DNA of 22,387 nucleotides from assembly GCA_036378735.1 (NCBI GenBank), contig DASUVX010000083.1:1-22387 (forward strand). Direction: 5' to 3'. This DNA comes from GCA-003244245 sp036378735 (GTDB lineage: Bacteria; Actinomycetota; Actinomycetes; Mycobacteriales; Pseudonocardiaceae). Positions 7,055 to 15,089 of this stretch are shown here, in pieces. A model generated the notes under the pieces. That model was not told the DNA's origin, ran no database searches, and saw only the letters and a list, made by a program, of their open reading frames with translations. A program made the translations under genes and the position numbers. The first letter of the stretch is position 1; every line of letters starts with the position of its first letter.

Positions 7055-7990
7055 ATGAACCACTGGGGACGCGCCATGGTCGGCGCCGCCGCGCTGACCG
7101 TCGCAGGGACCACCTATGCCGCCGGGGTCGAGGTCCGCCGGTGGACGCTGCGGCAGGCCACCCTGCCGGTGCTGCCGATCGGGGCGTCGCCAGTTCGCAT
7201 CCTGCACATCTCTGACCTGCACATGACTCCCCGGCAGCAGTCCAAGCAGCGCTGGGTGGCGAGCCTTGCCGACCTGCAGCCCGATCTCGTCGTGAACACG
7301 GGTGACAACCTGGCGCATCAGCGGGCGGTGCCGGCCGTGCTGCGAGCGTTGCGGCCGTTGCTCGCGTTACCTGGGGTGTTCGTCTTCGGCAACAACGACT
7401 ATTACGGCCCCAAACCGAAGAACCCAGCGCACTACCTAGTCGGCACCGGCAAGAAGATCAGGGGCGCACCGCTGCCGTGGACGGATCTGCGTGCGGCCTT
7501 CGTCGAGCACGGTTGGCTGAACATGACCCATACCCGCCGCCAGCTCACCGTGGCTGGGCGCCGGATCGTGGTCGCAGGGGTGGATGATCCGCACCTGAAA
7601 CGGGATCGCTACCAGCGGATCGCCGGGCGCGCCGATCCCGCCGCCGATCTCCGGTTGGGCCTGACGCATTCCCCCGAGCCACGGGTGCTGGACTCCTTCG
7701 CCACCGACGGCTACGACCTCGTGCTGGCCGGTCACACCCACGGCGGCCAGCTGCGGCTGCCCGGTTACGGCGCGATCGTGACCAACTGCGGGCTGGACCG
7801 CTCCCGGGCCCGCGGCGCGTCCCGCTGGGGGGCACACACCTGGCTGCACGTCTCGGCCGGCCTGGGCACGTCGCCGTTTGCACCGGTTCGCTTCGCCTGC
7901 CCACCCGAAGCGAGCCTGCTCACGCTGGTGCCCCGCGACACCGGCGTCCCCATGCCAGCCAGCGCATGGCACGCCGCGGGCGTCGGCTAG
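7055..7990 (+). CDS. membrane-associated metallophosphoesterase
   Basis: This 311-aa calcineurin-like phosphoesterase has the full set of metal-binding motifs: ISDLHM, VNTGDN, FGNNDYY (GNHD variant), LTHSP and GHTHGGQ. An N-terminal hydrophobic stretch (about residues 6-24) probably anchors it to the membrane. Relatives of this type are annotated as YkuE/Rv3683-like phosphohydrolases, and the position beside ponA2 is conserved in actinobacteria; the natural substrate is not known from sequence. The start at 7055 is chosen over an in-frame ATG at 7013 because a TAGGCT -10 box sits between them. Its TAG stop forms the first half of the likely tRNA-Pro -10 box. Confidence 0.92.
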   Translation: MNHWGRAMVGAAALTVAGTTYAAGVEVRRWTLRQATLPVLPIGASPVRILHISDLHMTPRQQSKQRWVASLADLQPDLVVNTGDNLAHQRAVPAVLRALRPLLALPGVFVFGNNDYYGPKPKNPAHYLVGTGKKIRGAPLPWTDLRAAFVEHGWLNMTHTRRQLTVAGRRIVVAGVDDPHLKRDRYQRIAGRADPAADLRLGLTHSPEPRVLDSFATDGYDLVLAGHTHGGQLRLPGYGAIVTNCGLDRSRARGASRWGAHTWLHVSAGLGTSPFAPVRFACPPEASLLTLVPRDTGVPMPASAWHAAGVG

Positions 7991-7993
7991 ACT
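7988..7993 (+). promoter_or_regulatory. candidate -10 box of tRNA-Pro, overlapping a stop codon
   Basis: TAGACT lies 14 bases before the mature tRNA-Pro 5' end. Its first three bases are the stop codon of the metallophosphoesterase gene. No clear -35 box is visible in the coding sequence upstream. Confidence 0.5.
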
Positions 7994-8007
7994 CGTCGGC
8001 GTCCATC

Positions 8008-8081
<74 letters not shown>

Positions 8082-8346
8082 CGCCAAAACCGCAGGTCAG
8101 GGGCCAGTTCTGAAGGTTGGGGAGCTGGTCCTTGATCTGCTGAGTGACTAACTGCGTGACTATCGATCCCTTCCCGGTAGGGCATCTTTTTGGCGTTGCG
8201 CTATCTCAGAGATGGTGGTCGTGGCCAGCCGCGGTTTCGGGAATCGACACCGGGCGGAGACCGTGGTGCGAAACCGGTGACGTTGCCGGGCCGGCGCATT
8301 TAGCAGTTAGCGGGCGAGGGCGCTGGGCACCGATGCGGGCCGGGGC
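8082..8346. other. non-coding stretch after tRNA-Pro
   Basis: I find no convincing gene here. Codon phase is poor, and the AT-richer start (8082-8200) looks like a junction between tRNA and integrated DNA. I looked for a second copy of the tRNA 3' end (TTCAAATCCCGCCACCCCGA) inside the window and did not see one. Confidence 0.5.
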
Positions 8347-8580
8347 ATGATCGCCGTGCGCCCACGGTCGAGCCGGCCCGAGCAGCGTCTCGAGCTGTCT
8401 TGCGTCCGTTTGCTTGTTGATGCTGCCGACGGCATGGTCTTGAACCGCGAGTGGACGGCGGCGGCTGGCAAGGTGCCTCGATGGCCCACTGGTGAATGGA
8501 GCCTAGCGGTTGGCGCCTCAACGCTCATCTTCGACGACGTCGAAGTCGATCAGGTGAACGGGGACGAAGATGACAACTGA
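8347..8580 (+). CDS. hypothetical protein (77 aa)
   Basis: An ATG-started frame of 77 residues with mostly G/C third positions and an acidic end (FDDVEVDQVNGDEDDN). The centre (CVRLLVDAADGMVLNREWTAA, shortened here) looks like a folded protein, but I recognise no family. The only ribosome-site candidate is a weak GGGCCGGGG stretch. It lies within the remnant island after tRNA-Pro, and its third-position GC is lower than in core genes, which fits imported DNA. It could be cargo of the lost element or a chance frame. Confidence 0.4.
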   Translation: MIAVRPRSSRPEQRLELSCVRLLVDAADGMVLNREWTAAAGKVPRWPTGEWSLAVGASTLIFDDVEVDQVNGDEDDN

Positions 8581-8650
8581 TCCGGTCCGTAGGTGGATGG
8601 GTCCTGGGATCATCTCCGGGGCCGTCGCTCACTCGGGATGATCTGCGGTG

Positions 8651-8917
8651 CTAAAGAGGCGGGTCCATGGCTGTTGCTCCTTGTTGGAGCACTGGCCTGA
8701 TTTGTTTGCGGTAGACCAGCTCGGTGACGGCGGTGCTGCTGTGGCCGACAAGTCGGGAGATTTCTTCTAGCGGGACGCCACTGTCGGAGAGCAGGGAGAC
8801 GAAACTGTGGCGTAGTTCCCTGGGGGTCCACTCGGCGGGGTTGACTCCGGGTGTACCGCGGATGGCGCGGCGGAACTCGCGGCGGACGTGGGAGGGGTCC
8901 AGCGTGTGGGGTGCCAA
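8651..8917 (-). pseudogene. C-terminal fragment of a tyrosine recombinase (integrase)
   Basis: About 88 residues of the catalytic end of a phage/ICE-type tyrosine recombinase remain. WTPRELRHSFVSLL carries the second catalytic arginine, LVGHSS the GH motif, and ELVYRKQIRP the nucleophilic tyrosine. The natural end (AMDPPL) is present. The N-terminal arm-binding and core-binding domains and the first catalytic arginine are missing; homology stops at about 8917, next to the left end of an insertion sequence. The fragment opens with TTG only because the frame runs into the junction. It points to an integrative element that once used the adjacent tRNA-Pro. Confidence 0.88.
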
Positions 8918-8928
8918 AAAAGTTGGTC

Positions 8929-10061
8929 ACCTGCGCTGATCAGCGGGTTTATGCAGCTCGTTCGTACTCGTTGATCAAGCTACCAAGAACCGGTCGACGC
9001 TTGATCTGTTCGTAGTTAAGGTCGGCCACGGGGTGGGTCGGTTGCGGTGGGTGCAGTTCGCGGGCACGGTGCGGCCGTCGACCGTTGTAATGGCGAAGGT
9101 ACTCGGCGAGCACCAGACGCAAGTGCCGCTCACCGAAGATCAACATTCGGTCGGTGAGTTCGGCTCGGACGGTGCGGACAAACCTTTCGGCGAAACAGTT
9201 CGCCTGCGGGCAGCGTGGAGGAATCCGGATTACCCGGATGCCCACATCGGCCAGGACGGCGTCGAAGGATGTGGTGAACTGGCCAGCCCGGTCGCGAACG
9301 AGGATCCGGAACTGGGTCACACGATCACCGAGATCCACCACGAGGTTGCGGACTTGTTGGGTGGTCCATCGGCCATCAGGGTTGGTAGTCGCGCCCAACA
9401 GGTGTACAGACCGGTTAGCGACCTCAAGGACGAACAAGACGTAGATCCGCTTGAGGGTGACCGCGCAGTCCACGTGGAAAAAGTCGCAGGCCAGCATCGT
9501 CGATGCCTGAGCGCGCAGGAACTGCCGCCATGGCGTGTCAGGGCACCGCGCCGGCGCCGGAGGTATCCGCAACCGCTGCAGGACGCGACGGATGGTCGAG
9601 GCTCCCACGCGGTGGCCGAGTTTGAGCAGCTCGCCCTGAATGCGCTGGTATCCCCAGCGGGGATTCTCCCGAGCCATGCGCTCGATCAGCACGGCCACCG
9701 CCTCCTCGACGGGTGGGCGCCCGACGCGGGTCGGATACGTCCACTTTTTGGCGACCAGGCGGCGATGCCAGCGCAGGATCGTGCCTGGCGTGACCAACCG
9801 ATGCCTGCGCAGCATCGGCGGCAACCTCCGGATCAGCGCGGCGAAGACCGCGCGATCCGCCCAGTCCAGGCGGGGCTTCGGGTGCGCTCGGCGCAACACG
9901 GCAACTTCATGACGCAGCACCAGCAGCTCGATGTCCTTAGACGTCGATGAGCGGCCCAGCAACAACAGCAGGTTCAGCAGCTGAAGGAAGATTAAGTACA
10001 GCAGGCGCAACGACACGGCGCACGATCATGCCTGCCAGCCGGCCACACTGATCACCCAGGT
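8929..10061 (-). mobile_element. insertion sequence with one DDE transposase (rve type, IS481/IS3-like)
   Basis: The element is about 1.1 kb with one long transposase gene. Candidate imperfect terminal repeats are 8929-8947 (starting ACCTGCGCTGATCAG) and, inverted, 10061-10043 (ACCTGGGTGATCAG). No target duplication is visible, since both flanks are themselves remnants. The ends are uncertain: the right candidate overlaps what may be degraded IS6 sequence. Only the presence of a near-complete IS is well supported. Confidence 0.55.
8949..10016 (-). CDS. DDE (rve) transposase, apparently intact
   Basis: This 355-aa integrase-core transposase starts at GTG 10016. The N-terminal part contains a helical region (DIELLVLRHEVAVLRR) and a helix-turn-helix segment with HRRLVAKKWTYP and RWGYQRIQGELLKLGH. 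The catalytic core has the first Asp in MLACDFFHVD, the second in VRDRAGQF and Glu 35 residues later in NCFAERFVRTVRAE, a DDE triad. The end is NGRRPHRARELHPP followed by a short tail. No frameshift or stop is seen, so the element may be mobile. It belongs to the rve proteins common in actinobacterial genomes; I place it near IS481/IS3 but cannot name the exact family. Confidence 0.88.
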   Translation of the reverse strand: MSLRLLYLIFLQLLNLLLLLGRSSTSKDIELLVLRHEVAVLRRAHPKPRLDWADRAVFAALIRRLPPMLRRHRLVTPGTILRWHRRLVAKKWTYPTRVGRPPVEEAVAVLIERMARENPRWGYQRIQGELLKLGHRVGASTIRRVLQRLRIPPAPARCPDTPWRQFLRAQASTMLACDFFHVDCAVTLKRIYVLFVLEVANRSVHLLGATTNPDGRWTTQQVRNLVVDLGDRVTQFRILVRDRAGQFTTSFDAVLADVGIRVIRIPPRCPQANCFAERFVRTVRAELTDRMLIFGERHLRLVLAEYLRHYNGRRPHRARELHPPQPTHPVADLNYEQIKRRPVLGSLINEYERAA

Positions 10062-10106
10062 CAGCGGCGCAGGCCGACTTCTGGAACCCCACAGGCTCTC
10101 CCATGA

Positions 10107-10331
10107 CGTTTCATCGACAAACCACCGATCACCGGGAACGTGTCGACAGGGTCGTGCCGCGTCGATCAACAAGGGTGTGAGGCGCTCCACCCACCAAAAG
10201 ACCGTGACGTGATCGACGGTGATGCCTCGCTCGGCCAGCAGTTCTTCGACGTCTCATTAGGAGAGTCCGTAACGGAGATACCAACGCACTGCAAGCAGGA
10301 TCACCTCCCGCGGAAACCGGAAGCCGGCGAA
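10107..10331 (-). pseudogene. N-terminal half of an IS6-type transposase with two adjacent stop codons
   Basis: On the minus strand, FAGFRFPREVILLAVRWYL is followed by RYGLS, then TAA and TGA (10259-10254). The same frame then continues DVEELLAERGITVDHVTV, FWWVERLTPLL, CRHVPGDRWFVDET. This is the start of an IS6-family transposase. The two stops stand exactly where family members have Tyr-Arg in LSYRDVEELL. Homology ends at the first catalytic Asp region (DET, 10107). A nearby ATG at 10463 gives a frame of 68 codons that is not a meaningful protein. Confidence 0.8.
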
Positions 10332-10499
10332 CGCCGATCTCGGTGGAAGGACCGGACGAACACGGCAGCTGTGGCGCATGGGCTTGATCATGCCGAGCGA
10401 CGTCTTCCCTCCATGCAACAGTCCCCCATGTCCCGCGATCATGTCATGATCACGGCGGGTCACTGAAGCCCGAGGTCAGAACTCATGTGACGAGTTTTG

Positions 10500-10661
10500 G
10501 CACGGCACACGATGCGAGGACTCCACATGCTGCGTTCAGCACACGTCATCAGTACCGGACACGCATTCGTCCAGAACCGCCGCGGACACTACGAACTCGC
10601 CACCCACGTCGACTCGAGAAATCGGATCCCCGCAGCCTTCGCCGAACTCGTCCACGCCATT
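10500..10661 (+). pseudogene. C-terminal fragment of an IS6-type transposase
   Basis: On the plus strand, TMRGLHMLRSAHVISTGHAF, then VQNRRGHYELATHV and RIPAAFAELVHAI resemble the C-terminal end of actinobacterial IS6-type transposases (MRGLKTxRTARVIxxGHAxxQN, LRRGHYEL, AAFAEL). The catalytic core is absent. One residue is missing before RRGHYEL compared with the usual NLRRGHYEL. It points away from the N-terminal remnant on the other strand, so the two cannot be one simply interrupted copy. Confidence 0.65.
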
Positions 10662-10751
10662 CAATCTGACTTAATTTGGCGCCATAGCGGTCAGCCCCGA
10701 CCACTTCCTGGCAGCGCAACATGCCTTGACGGGCTCGGCTATACCCGCCAC
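10662..10751. other. short spacer after the IS6 fragment
   Basis: Ninety bases between the IS6 remnant and the stop codon of the tetra-GAF kinase. I see no gene and no clear terminator for the kinase operon here. Confidence 0.4.
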
Positions 10752-13700
10752 TTACGAGTCCTCGAGCGGAAGCTCGAGGTCAAGCCGCGTCCCCTCGCCG
10801 GGACGGCTGTGCAGCCGCACTGTCCCGCCGATGGCTTCCACGCGGTCTTTCAGGCCGATCAGACCGGAGCCATGCGTGGGATCTGCTCCGCCGATGCCAT
10901 CGTCACTGACCGAAAGCCGCAGGAGCTGATGGACCCCCTCGACAAGATCAACACTGATGTGAATCGTTGAGGCGCTGGCATGCTTGGCTACGTTCGTTAG
11001 CCCCTCAGAGACGACATAGTAGGCAGTTACCTCGACACGTTCGGGCAGCCGGGCCTCCGTCCGTACGTCCAGTCGCACCGGGACGGGCGAGCGTCGAGCG
11101 AGTGTCCTCAGCGCCGCAGCGAGACCACCTTCGACCAGGATCGCCGGATGGATCCCGCGGGTGATCTCCCGCAGCTCGTCGAGCGTGCTGGTCAACCCAG
11201 CAGCCACGCGGTCAAGTTCACCGGCGAGCTGGTCGAGCACGGGCGGCACCGCCGCCCGCGCCGCACGCAGCCGCAGCGCCAGCGAGACCAGCCGCTGCTG
11301 CGCGCCGTCGTGGAGATCACGCTCGATCCGGCGCCTGGTCTGGTCAGCGGTGGCGACGATGCGCGCGCGGGAGGCCGTCAACTGGGCATGCGCCTCTGCG
11401 TTGGCTATCGCGGTGGCGACGAGCCGGGTGAAGTCGGCGAGGTGCTCCTCTGTGCTCGGTGCTAGCGGCTCCTCGCGGGTCGACGCGACGACCACGACAC
11501 CCCACACGCGGCCCTCGACATTGATCGGCGCACCAACCGCAGAGCCGACGTTCTTGACGTTGGCGTCCATGGCGAGGATGCCGGGGGCGTCTGCGCAGCT
11601 GTCCTTGCGTGCCGGCCGCCCAGTATCGAAGATCAGCGCGGTGATGGTTTCCCCTTCCAGGCTGATTCTCCTGCCGACGGGGATAGGGTCGTCGCCGGTC
11701 CTGCTCCAGGCTCCCACCAGCTCAAGAGTGCGGTTGGGGTGGTAACGGCCTACCAACGTGTAGTCGGCGGCGATCAGGACCTGCCCGACCTCTTCGGCGA
11801 CCGCCGCAAACACCGCCGCTGGCGGCTCCCCACGAGCGACCAGCGTCGCCACCCGCCGCAGTGCGGCCTGCTCGTCGGCGAGCGTGCGCAGCTCCTCGCG
11901 CGCCTGTGCGTTGGCGATAGCGGTCGCGACGAGTTCGATGAATTCCGCCAGCCGGTGCTCCGTGCCAGCGGGCAGCGCGTCCTCGTGCGTCGACGCAACG
12001 ATCATCACTCCCCACAGCCGACCTTCCACGCTGATGGGCGCGCCGACCGATGAGCGCATTCCCAGCTCACCTGCGGCCGTGGCGACGGCACTGGCGTCGT
12101 AGGCAAGGTTGTCGATTCGCCCGGGCTCCTTGCGCTCGAACACCAGCGTGCTCACGTTGCGCCCACCCAGACCTGCCCGTCGGCCAACGAGCTGGTGGTT
12201 GCCCGCTCTGCTCCAGCTTCCGACGACCTCCACGGCGCTGTCGGGGTCGTAGCGGGCCACCATCGTGAAGTCGGCGGCGGCGAGGACCTGCCCGACCTCC
12301 TCGGCGACCGCCGCAAACACCGCCGCTGGCGGCTCCCCACGAGCGACCAGCGTCGCCACCCGTCGCAGTGCGGCCTGCTCGCCGGCGATCATCCGCAGCT
12401 CCTCGCGGGCCTGCGTGTTGGCGATCGCGGTAGCGACGAGTTCGGTGAAGTCCACCATGCGCTGCTCGGTGTCAGTTGGCAGCGGTGCATCTCGTGAAGC
12501 GATGACGATGGCGCCCCATAGGCGCCCGCTGACGACGATGGGGCTGGCCACCGAGCAACAAACTCTCTCGGGTCGAATGATCTTCTCGATGACCTGTCCG
12601 GAAGAGTGGCCGTAGTCGTCGACGCGGGCGCAGCGTCCGGTGCGGTACACGGCTTCGATCGCGAGCGGTGGCTCAAGGGTCCATCGGGTGCCCGGCGGGG
12701 TATCGGCGCCGGCCGTGGCGAAGAGGGTCGCCGTGGCGTCGCGCTCGAAACGGAAAATCATCGCGCCGTCGGCGTCGAGCAGGGCTTGCACCTCGGTAGC
12801 CACCGCCAATAACACCTCAGCCGGGGTCACCGAGTGCGCCACCAGCGTGGCCACCCGGCGTAGCGCGGCCTGCTCGGCGGCGATGCGGCGCAGCTCCACC
12901 CGGGCTTGGGCGTTGGCGAGCGCGGTGCCGAGCAGTTCGGTGAACATGGCGATACGCAACTCGCTGCCGGCGGGCAGCTGCGGGGCCTGCATCGATGCCG
13001 CGATGACCACGCCCCATAGCCGGCCTTCGACGGTGATCGGCGCGCCCACCCCCGATTGCATGCCGAGCTGCCGGACCAGCGCCGGGAGCGAGCCTGGCGG
13101 TCCTTCGAACTTCTCAGTGCGCGCTGGCTGGCCGCTGCGCAACACCAACACCGCCACCCCCACGCCTTCGATGGTCAGGCCGCGCCCCTGCGGAACCGTC
13201 ACACCGGGACCGCCCCAGCCGCCGATCACGGTCCCCGTCCCATCCAGCTCGTAGCGCAACACCATCGTGACGTCAGCACCCAGCAGCTGCCCGACCTCCG
13301 CGGCGACCGCCGACCACGTCTGGGATGGCGAAGCTCCGCCCGCCACCAGCGTGGCGACCCGGCGCAGTGCAGCCTGCTCGCTCGCCAGCTGCTCCAGCTG
13401 CCGCTGCCGCTGCGCGCTGTCCTGCCGGGCGGCGCGCTCCTCGTCGAACAGGTGCAGCATCCGCATCGTGATCGAGCTGGCGTGTGCGATCCCGCGCAGC
13501 AAACTCGCTTCCTGGGCATCCAGGCCGGTCCCGCACCGCGCGACCACCAGCCTCGCGCCCGGCGGGTGCTCCAGCTGCACCGCGGTCGCTGAACACACCC
13601 CTAGCCTCGGCACGGCCAACTGACCCTCCACGCCGGGAGCAACGGCGGCAAGCTGGGCCACCGGCACCGCCGAATCCGGATACCCGACCGCCGAGAGCAG

Positions 13701-13859
13701 CTGATCGCCGCACACGATGGCGGCAATCTCGGCGTCGAGTTCCTCGGCTGTTCGTTCGACCGTGGCCAGCGCGGCGGCCGCCTCCGTCCCAGCGGCGGAC
13801 AGGGCCGCCAGGAACTCGGCCAGCTGCTGGGTTGACCACGCCGAGGCAGACATTGGCAT
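10752..13859 (-). CDS. sensor histidine kinase with four tandem GAF modules (HisKA_3 type)
   Basis: A soluble 1035-aa kinase of the NarL/DevS class with no transmembrane segment. Residues 1-160 form a GAF-like N-terminal region ending in helix LRGIAHASSITMRMLHLFDE. Four GAF-type modules follow at about 162-323, 329-488, 494-658 and 664-825, each opening with QAALRRVATLVA and closing with a signalling helix such as LVATAIANAQAREELR. The dimerisation helix carries phospho-acceptor H850 in RRIERDLHDGAQQRLV. The ATPase domain has N956 (SEGLTNVAKH) and the DDGIGGADP and GSGLIGLKDRV boxes. Modules 3 and 4 share almost identical DNA at their start. The ATG at 13859 lies 2 bases after the FIST stop; ATG 13853 is an alternative. 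It is the last gene of the receiver/FIST/kinase operon. The ligand is unknown. Confidence 0.92.
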   Translation of the reverse strand: MPMSASAWSTQQLAEFLAALSAAGTEAAAALATVERTAEELDAEIAAIVCGDQLLSAVGYPDSAVPVAQLAAVAPGVEGQLAVPRLGVCSATAVQLEHPPGARLVVARCGTGLDAQEASLLRGIAHASSITMRMLHLFDEERAARQDSAQRQRQLEQLASEQAALRRVATLVAGGASPSQTWSAVAAEVGQLLGADVTMVLRYELDGTGTVIGGWGGPGVTVPQGRGLTIEGVGVAVLVLRSGQPARTEKFEGPPGSLPALVRQLGMQSGVGAPITVEGRLWGVVIAASMQAPQLPAGSELRIAMFTELLGTALANAQARVELRRIAAEQAALRRVATLVAHSVTPAEVLLAVATEVQALLDADGAMIFRFERDATATLFATAGADTPPGTRWTLEPPLAIEAVYRTGRCARVDDYGHSSGQVIEKIIRPERVCCSVASPIVVSGRLWGAIVIASRDAPLPTDTEQRMVDFTELVATAIANTQAREELRMIAGEQAALRRVATLVARGEPPAAVFAAVAEEVGQVLAAADFTMVARYDPDSAVEVVGSWSRAGNHQLVGRRAGLGGRNVSTLVFERKEPGRIDNLAYDASAVATAAGELGMRSSVGAPISVEGRLWGVMIVASTHEDALPAGTEHRLAEFIELVATAIANAQAREELRTLADEQAALRRVATLVARGEPPAAVFAAVAEEVGQVLIAADYTLVGRYHPNRTLELVGAWSRTGDDPIPVGRRISLEGETITALIFDTGRPARKDSCADAPGILAMDANVKNVGSAVGAPINVEGRVWGVVVVASTREEPLAPSTEEHLADFTRLVATAIANAEAHAQLTASRARIVATADQTRRRIERDLHDGAQQRLVSLALRLRAARAAVPPVLDQLAGELDRVAAGLTSTLDELREITRGIHPAILVEGGLAAALRTLARRSPVPVRLDVRTEARLPERVEVTAYYVVSEGLTNVAKHASASTIHISVDLVEGVHQLLRLSVSDDGIGGADPTHGSGLIGLKDRVEAIGGTVRLHSRPGEGTRLDLELPLEDS
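11777..11873. repeat. direct repeat copy A (start of GAF module 4)
   Basis: This 97-bp stretch matches 12284-12380 with two differences that I can count. The copies are 507 bases (169 codons) apart, exactly one GAF module. It encodes AALRRVATLVARGEPP and AAVFAAVAEEVGQVL. Confidence 0.88.
12284..12380. repeat. direct repeat copy B (start of GAF module 3)
   Basis: Partner of the 97-bp copy at 11777-11873. The flanking sequence is similar but much more diverged, so either a recent module duplication or local gene conversion has kept this stretch uniform. Confidence 0.88.
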
Positions 13860-13861
13860 GC

Positions 13862-14641
13862 TCAGCTGATCGACAAGACGACCAGCGTCTGGTTGTGGAA
13901 ACCGCGCATCCCCCGAGTACGCGCGATTTCTCCGTAGGTATAAAACCCTGCGACGGGCACTTGCTCGGCAATGAGGGCCAGCCGCTGTATCTCTGTGTGG
14001 ATCCCCTGGCCTCCGAGCACGCCACGTCGGGCAATCCAGTCCAAAGCAAGCATGCCCAGCGGCGGGCGACCGTCCAGCGCGGCCAGTGCGTCGCGGCAGG
14101 CAGCATCGGTGGCCGCGAGCACGGAATCGGCGTCCCCTTCCATGGTCCACACCAGGGCACCCTGCGGGATCTGGGCAATGCAGCGCAACGAACCGTCGGT
14201 GAAATCGGCGTCCCCGATGAAGCGCACCTGCTCCTCGCCGCTGGGCCGGCCCACCCCAAACGGGTGGGTCAGCGCCAGGCGCGGGAAGCTCTCCTCGGTC
14301 CCCGGCTTGCCCGTGATGCCGGGGCCAATGTGCTTGAGGTCAACGTCGAGAGCAGGCCGGTCGTCGAGGGTGTAGACCCGGTTTCCGCTGCTGCGGGTGA
14401 CCAGCATCGGCTCGCCAACGCGCCGCCAGCCGTGCCGCACGCCGATTCCCAGCGGCGCATCCGAGGCGATCCCGGCGGCGACCACCGCGTCGGTGAGGAC
14501 TTGATCGTCATACCGCTGGAATGTCATGGTCATCTGCAGATCGTCGCCGGCTGACCCACCGATCAGCGGCACGCCGGCGCCGACGACTCCGTAGGCGCCC
14601 TGGACGACCTCCTGCTGATCGCCGGCAAGGCCGTCGGTCAT
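13862..14641 (-). CDS. FIST sensor, C-terminal part (split frame)
   Basis: This 259-aa frame holds the end of the FIST_N domain (MTDGLAGDQQEVVQGAYGVV, then VPLIGGSAGDDL) and the FIST_C domain (EESFPRLALTHPFGV, ADFTDGSLRCIAQIPQG, and near the end VPVAGFYTYGEIA then HNQTLVVLSI). FIST domains are cytosolic ligand-sensing modules proposed to bind small molecules such as amino acids. In intact homologues this sequence follows directly on the segment encoded at 14638-15027. Here the two frames meet at an overlapping ATGA: the ATG at 14641 overlaps the TGA of the upstream frame. It could be translated by coupling as a separate subunit, be fused by a frameshift, or be the result of a single-base mutation or sequencing error. 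It ends 2 bases before the tetra-GAF kinase. Confidence 0.8.
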   Translation of the reverse strand: MTDGLAGDQQEVVQGAYGVVGAGVPLIGGSAGDDLQMTMTFQRYDDQVLTDAVVAAGIASDAPLGIGVRHGWRRVGEPMLVTRSSGNRVYTLDDRPALDVDLKHIGPGITGKPGTEESFPRLALTHPFGVGRPSGEEQVRFIGDADFTDGSLRCIAQIPQGALVWTMEGDADSVLAATDAACRDALAALDGRPPLGMLALDWIARRGVLGGQGIHTEIQRLALIAEQVPVAGFYTYGEIARTRGMRGFHNQTLVVLSIS

Positions 14642-15027
14642 AACAACAGCACCCGGTTCGGTCGATCCTGCCGAGATGGCAAGCAGCGCGCCGCCCGCGC
14701 GCCCGCCTGGCGTAGATCCTTCGACGCTTCCTTGGCGGCCGCGGTGCCGATCTCGAAGCCGTCACCGCCGAAGGCGGCAACGACGATACTGGCTTCGTTC
14801 GGCCCGCTTGTTGCGATCTCCCCGGTTGTGGTATCTCCGATGACCGGCGCACCCGCTGACCGCGTGCGGATCTGCGCCAGCAGCTCCGCAAGGTCGCAGG
14901 ACGGCGAACAGAACACCACCAGCAGCTTCGCGTCGCCGTGCACCAGCGCCTCATCCGCGGCCCGCATACCCGGGTCTGGCTGGGCGGCATCAGCGGACCC
15001 GACAGCAAACCAGCGAGGCGCAGGCAT
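14638..15027 (-). CDS. FIST sensor, N-terminal part (split frame)
   Basis: A 129-aa frame starting MPAPRWFAVGSADAAQPDPG, with LLVVFCSPSCDLAELLAQIR, APVIGDTTTGEIATSGP and SIVVAAFGGDGFEIGTA, the usual start of a FIST_N domain. It stops at TGA right after RVLLL, where homologues continue into a LxDGLxGD motif found in the next frame. The ATG at 15027 has a GAAGAAGG ribosome site about 10 bases upstream. An in-frame ATG at 15093 overlaps the response-regulator stop as ATGA and would add 22 residues that do not look conserved, so I prefer 15027. Second gene of the signalling operon. Confidence 0.78.
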   Translation of the reverse strand: MPAPRWFAVGSADAAQPDPGMRAADEALVHGDAKLLVVFCSPSCDLAELLAQIRTRSAGAPVIGDTTTGEIATSGPNEASIVVAAFGGDGFEIGTAAAKEASKDLRQAGARAARCLPSRQDRPNRVLLL

Positions 15028-15089
15028 GGATCGCACACCTTCTTCCCTCTGCTCAGAGAATGCCGCTGGCAACCAGATGCGGCGCACTG

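Larger units (their letters stand above)
8082..10661. mobile_element. remnant integrative island at tRNA-Pro
   Basis: The 2.6 kb after tRNA-Pro holds an integrase C-terminus, a DDE insertion sequence and two IS6-type fragments, with only one doubtful small gene. This is what remains when an integrated element decays. Core genes lie upstream (metallophosphoesterase, tRNA) and an ordinary signalling operon follows at 10752. Confidence 0.6.

Noticed and set aside
9033..9950. 305-codon open frame on the plus strand
   Set aside because: It is antisense to the DDE transposase and has no recognisable domain.
10760..10779. CCTCGAG-6-CTCGAGG hairpin as terminator of the kinase
   Set aside because: It lies within the last coding codons of the kinase and has no T-run; probably a result of the protein sequence.
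10497..10970. 157-codon plus-strand frame as one protein
   Set aside because: Only the first 55 codons resemble a protein (an IS6-type C-terminus); the rest is antisense to the kinase gene.
13860..14150. N-terminal extension of the tetra-GAF kinase up to 14150
   Set aside because: The extra 97 residues are Arg/Gly-rich, overlap the FIST_C coding sequence in another frame and have no ribosome site; the ATG at 13859 follows the FIST stop directly.
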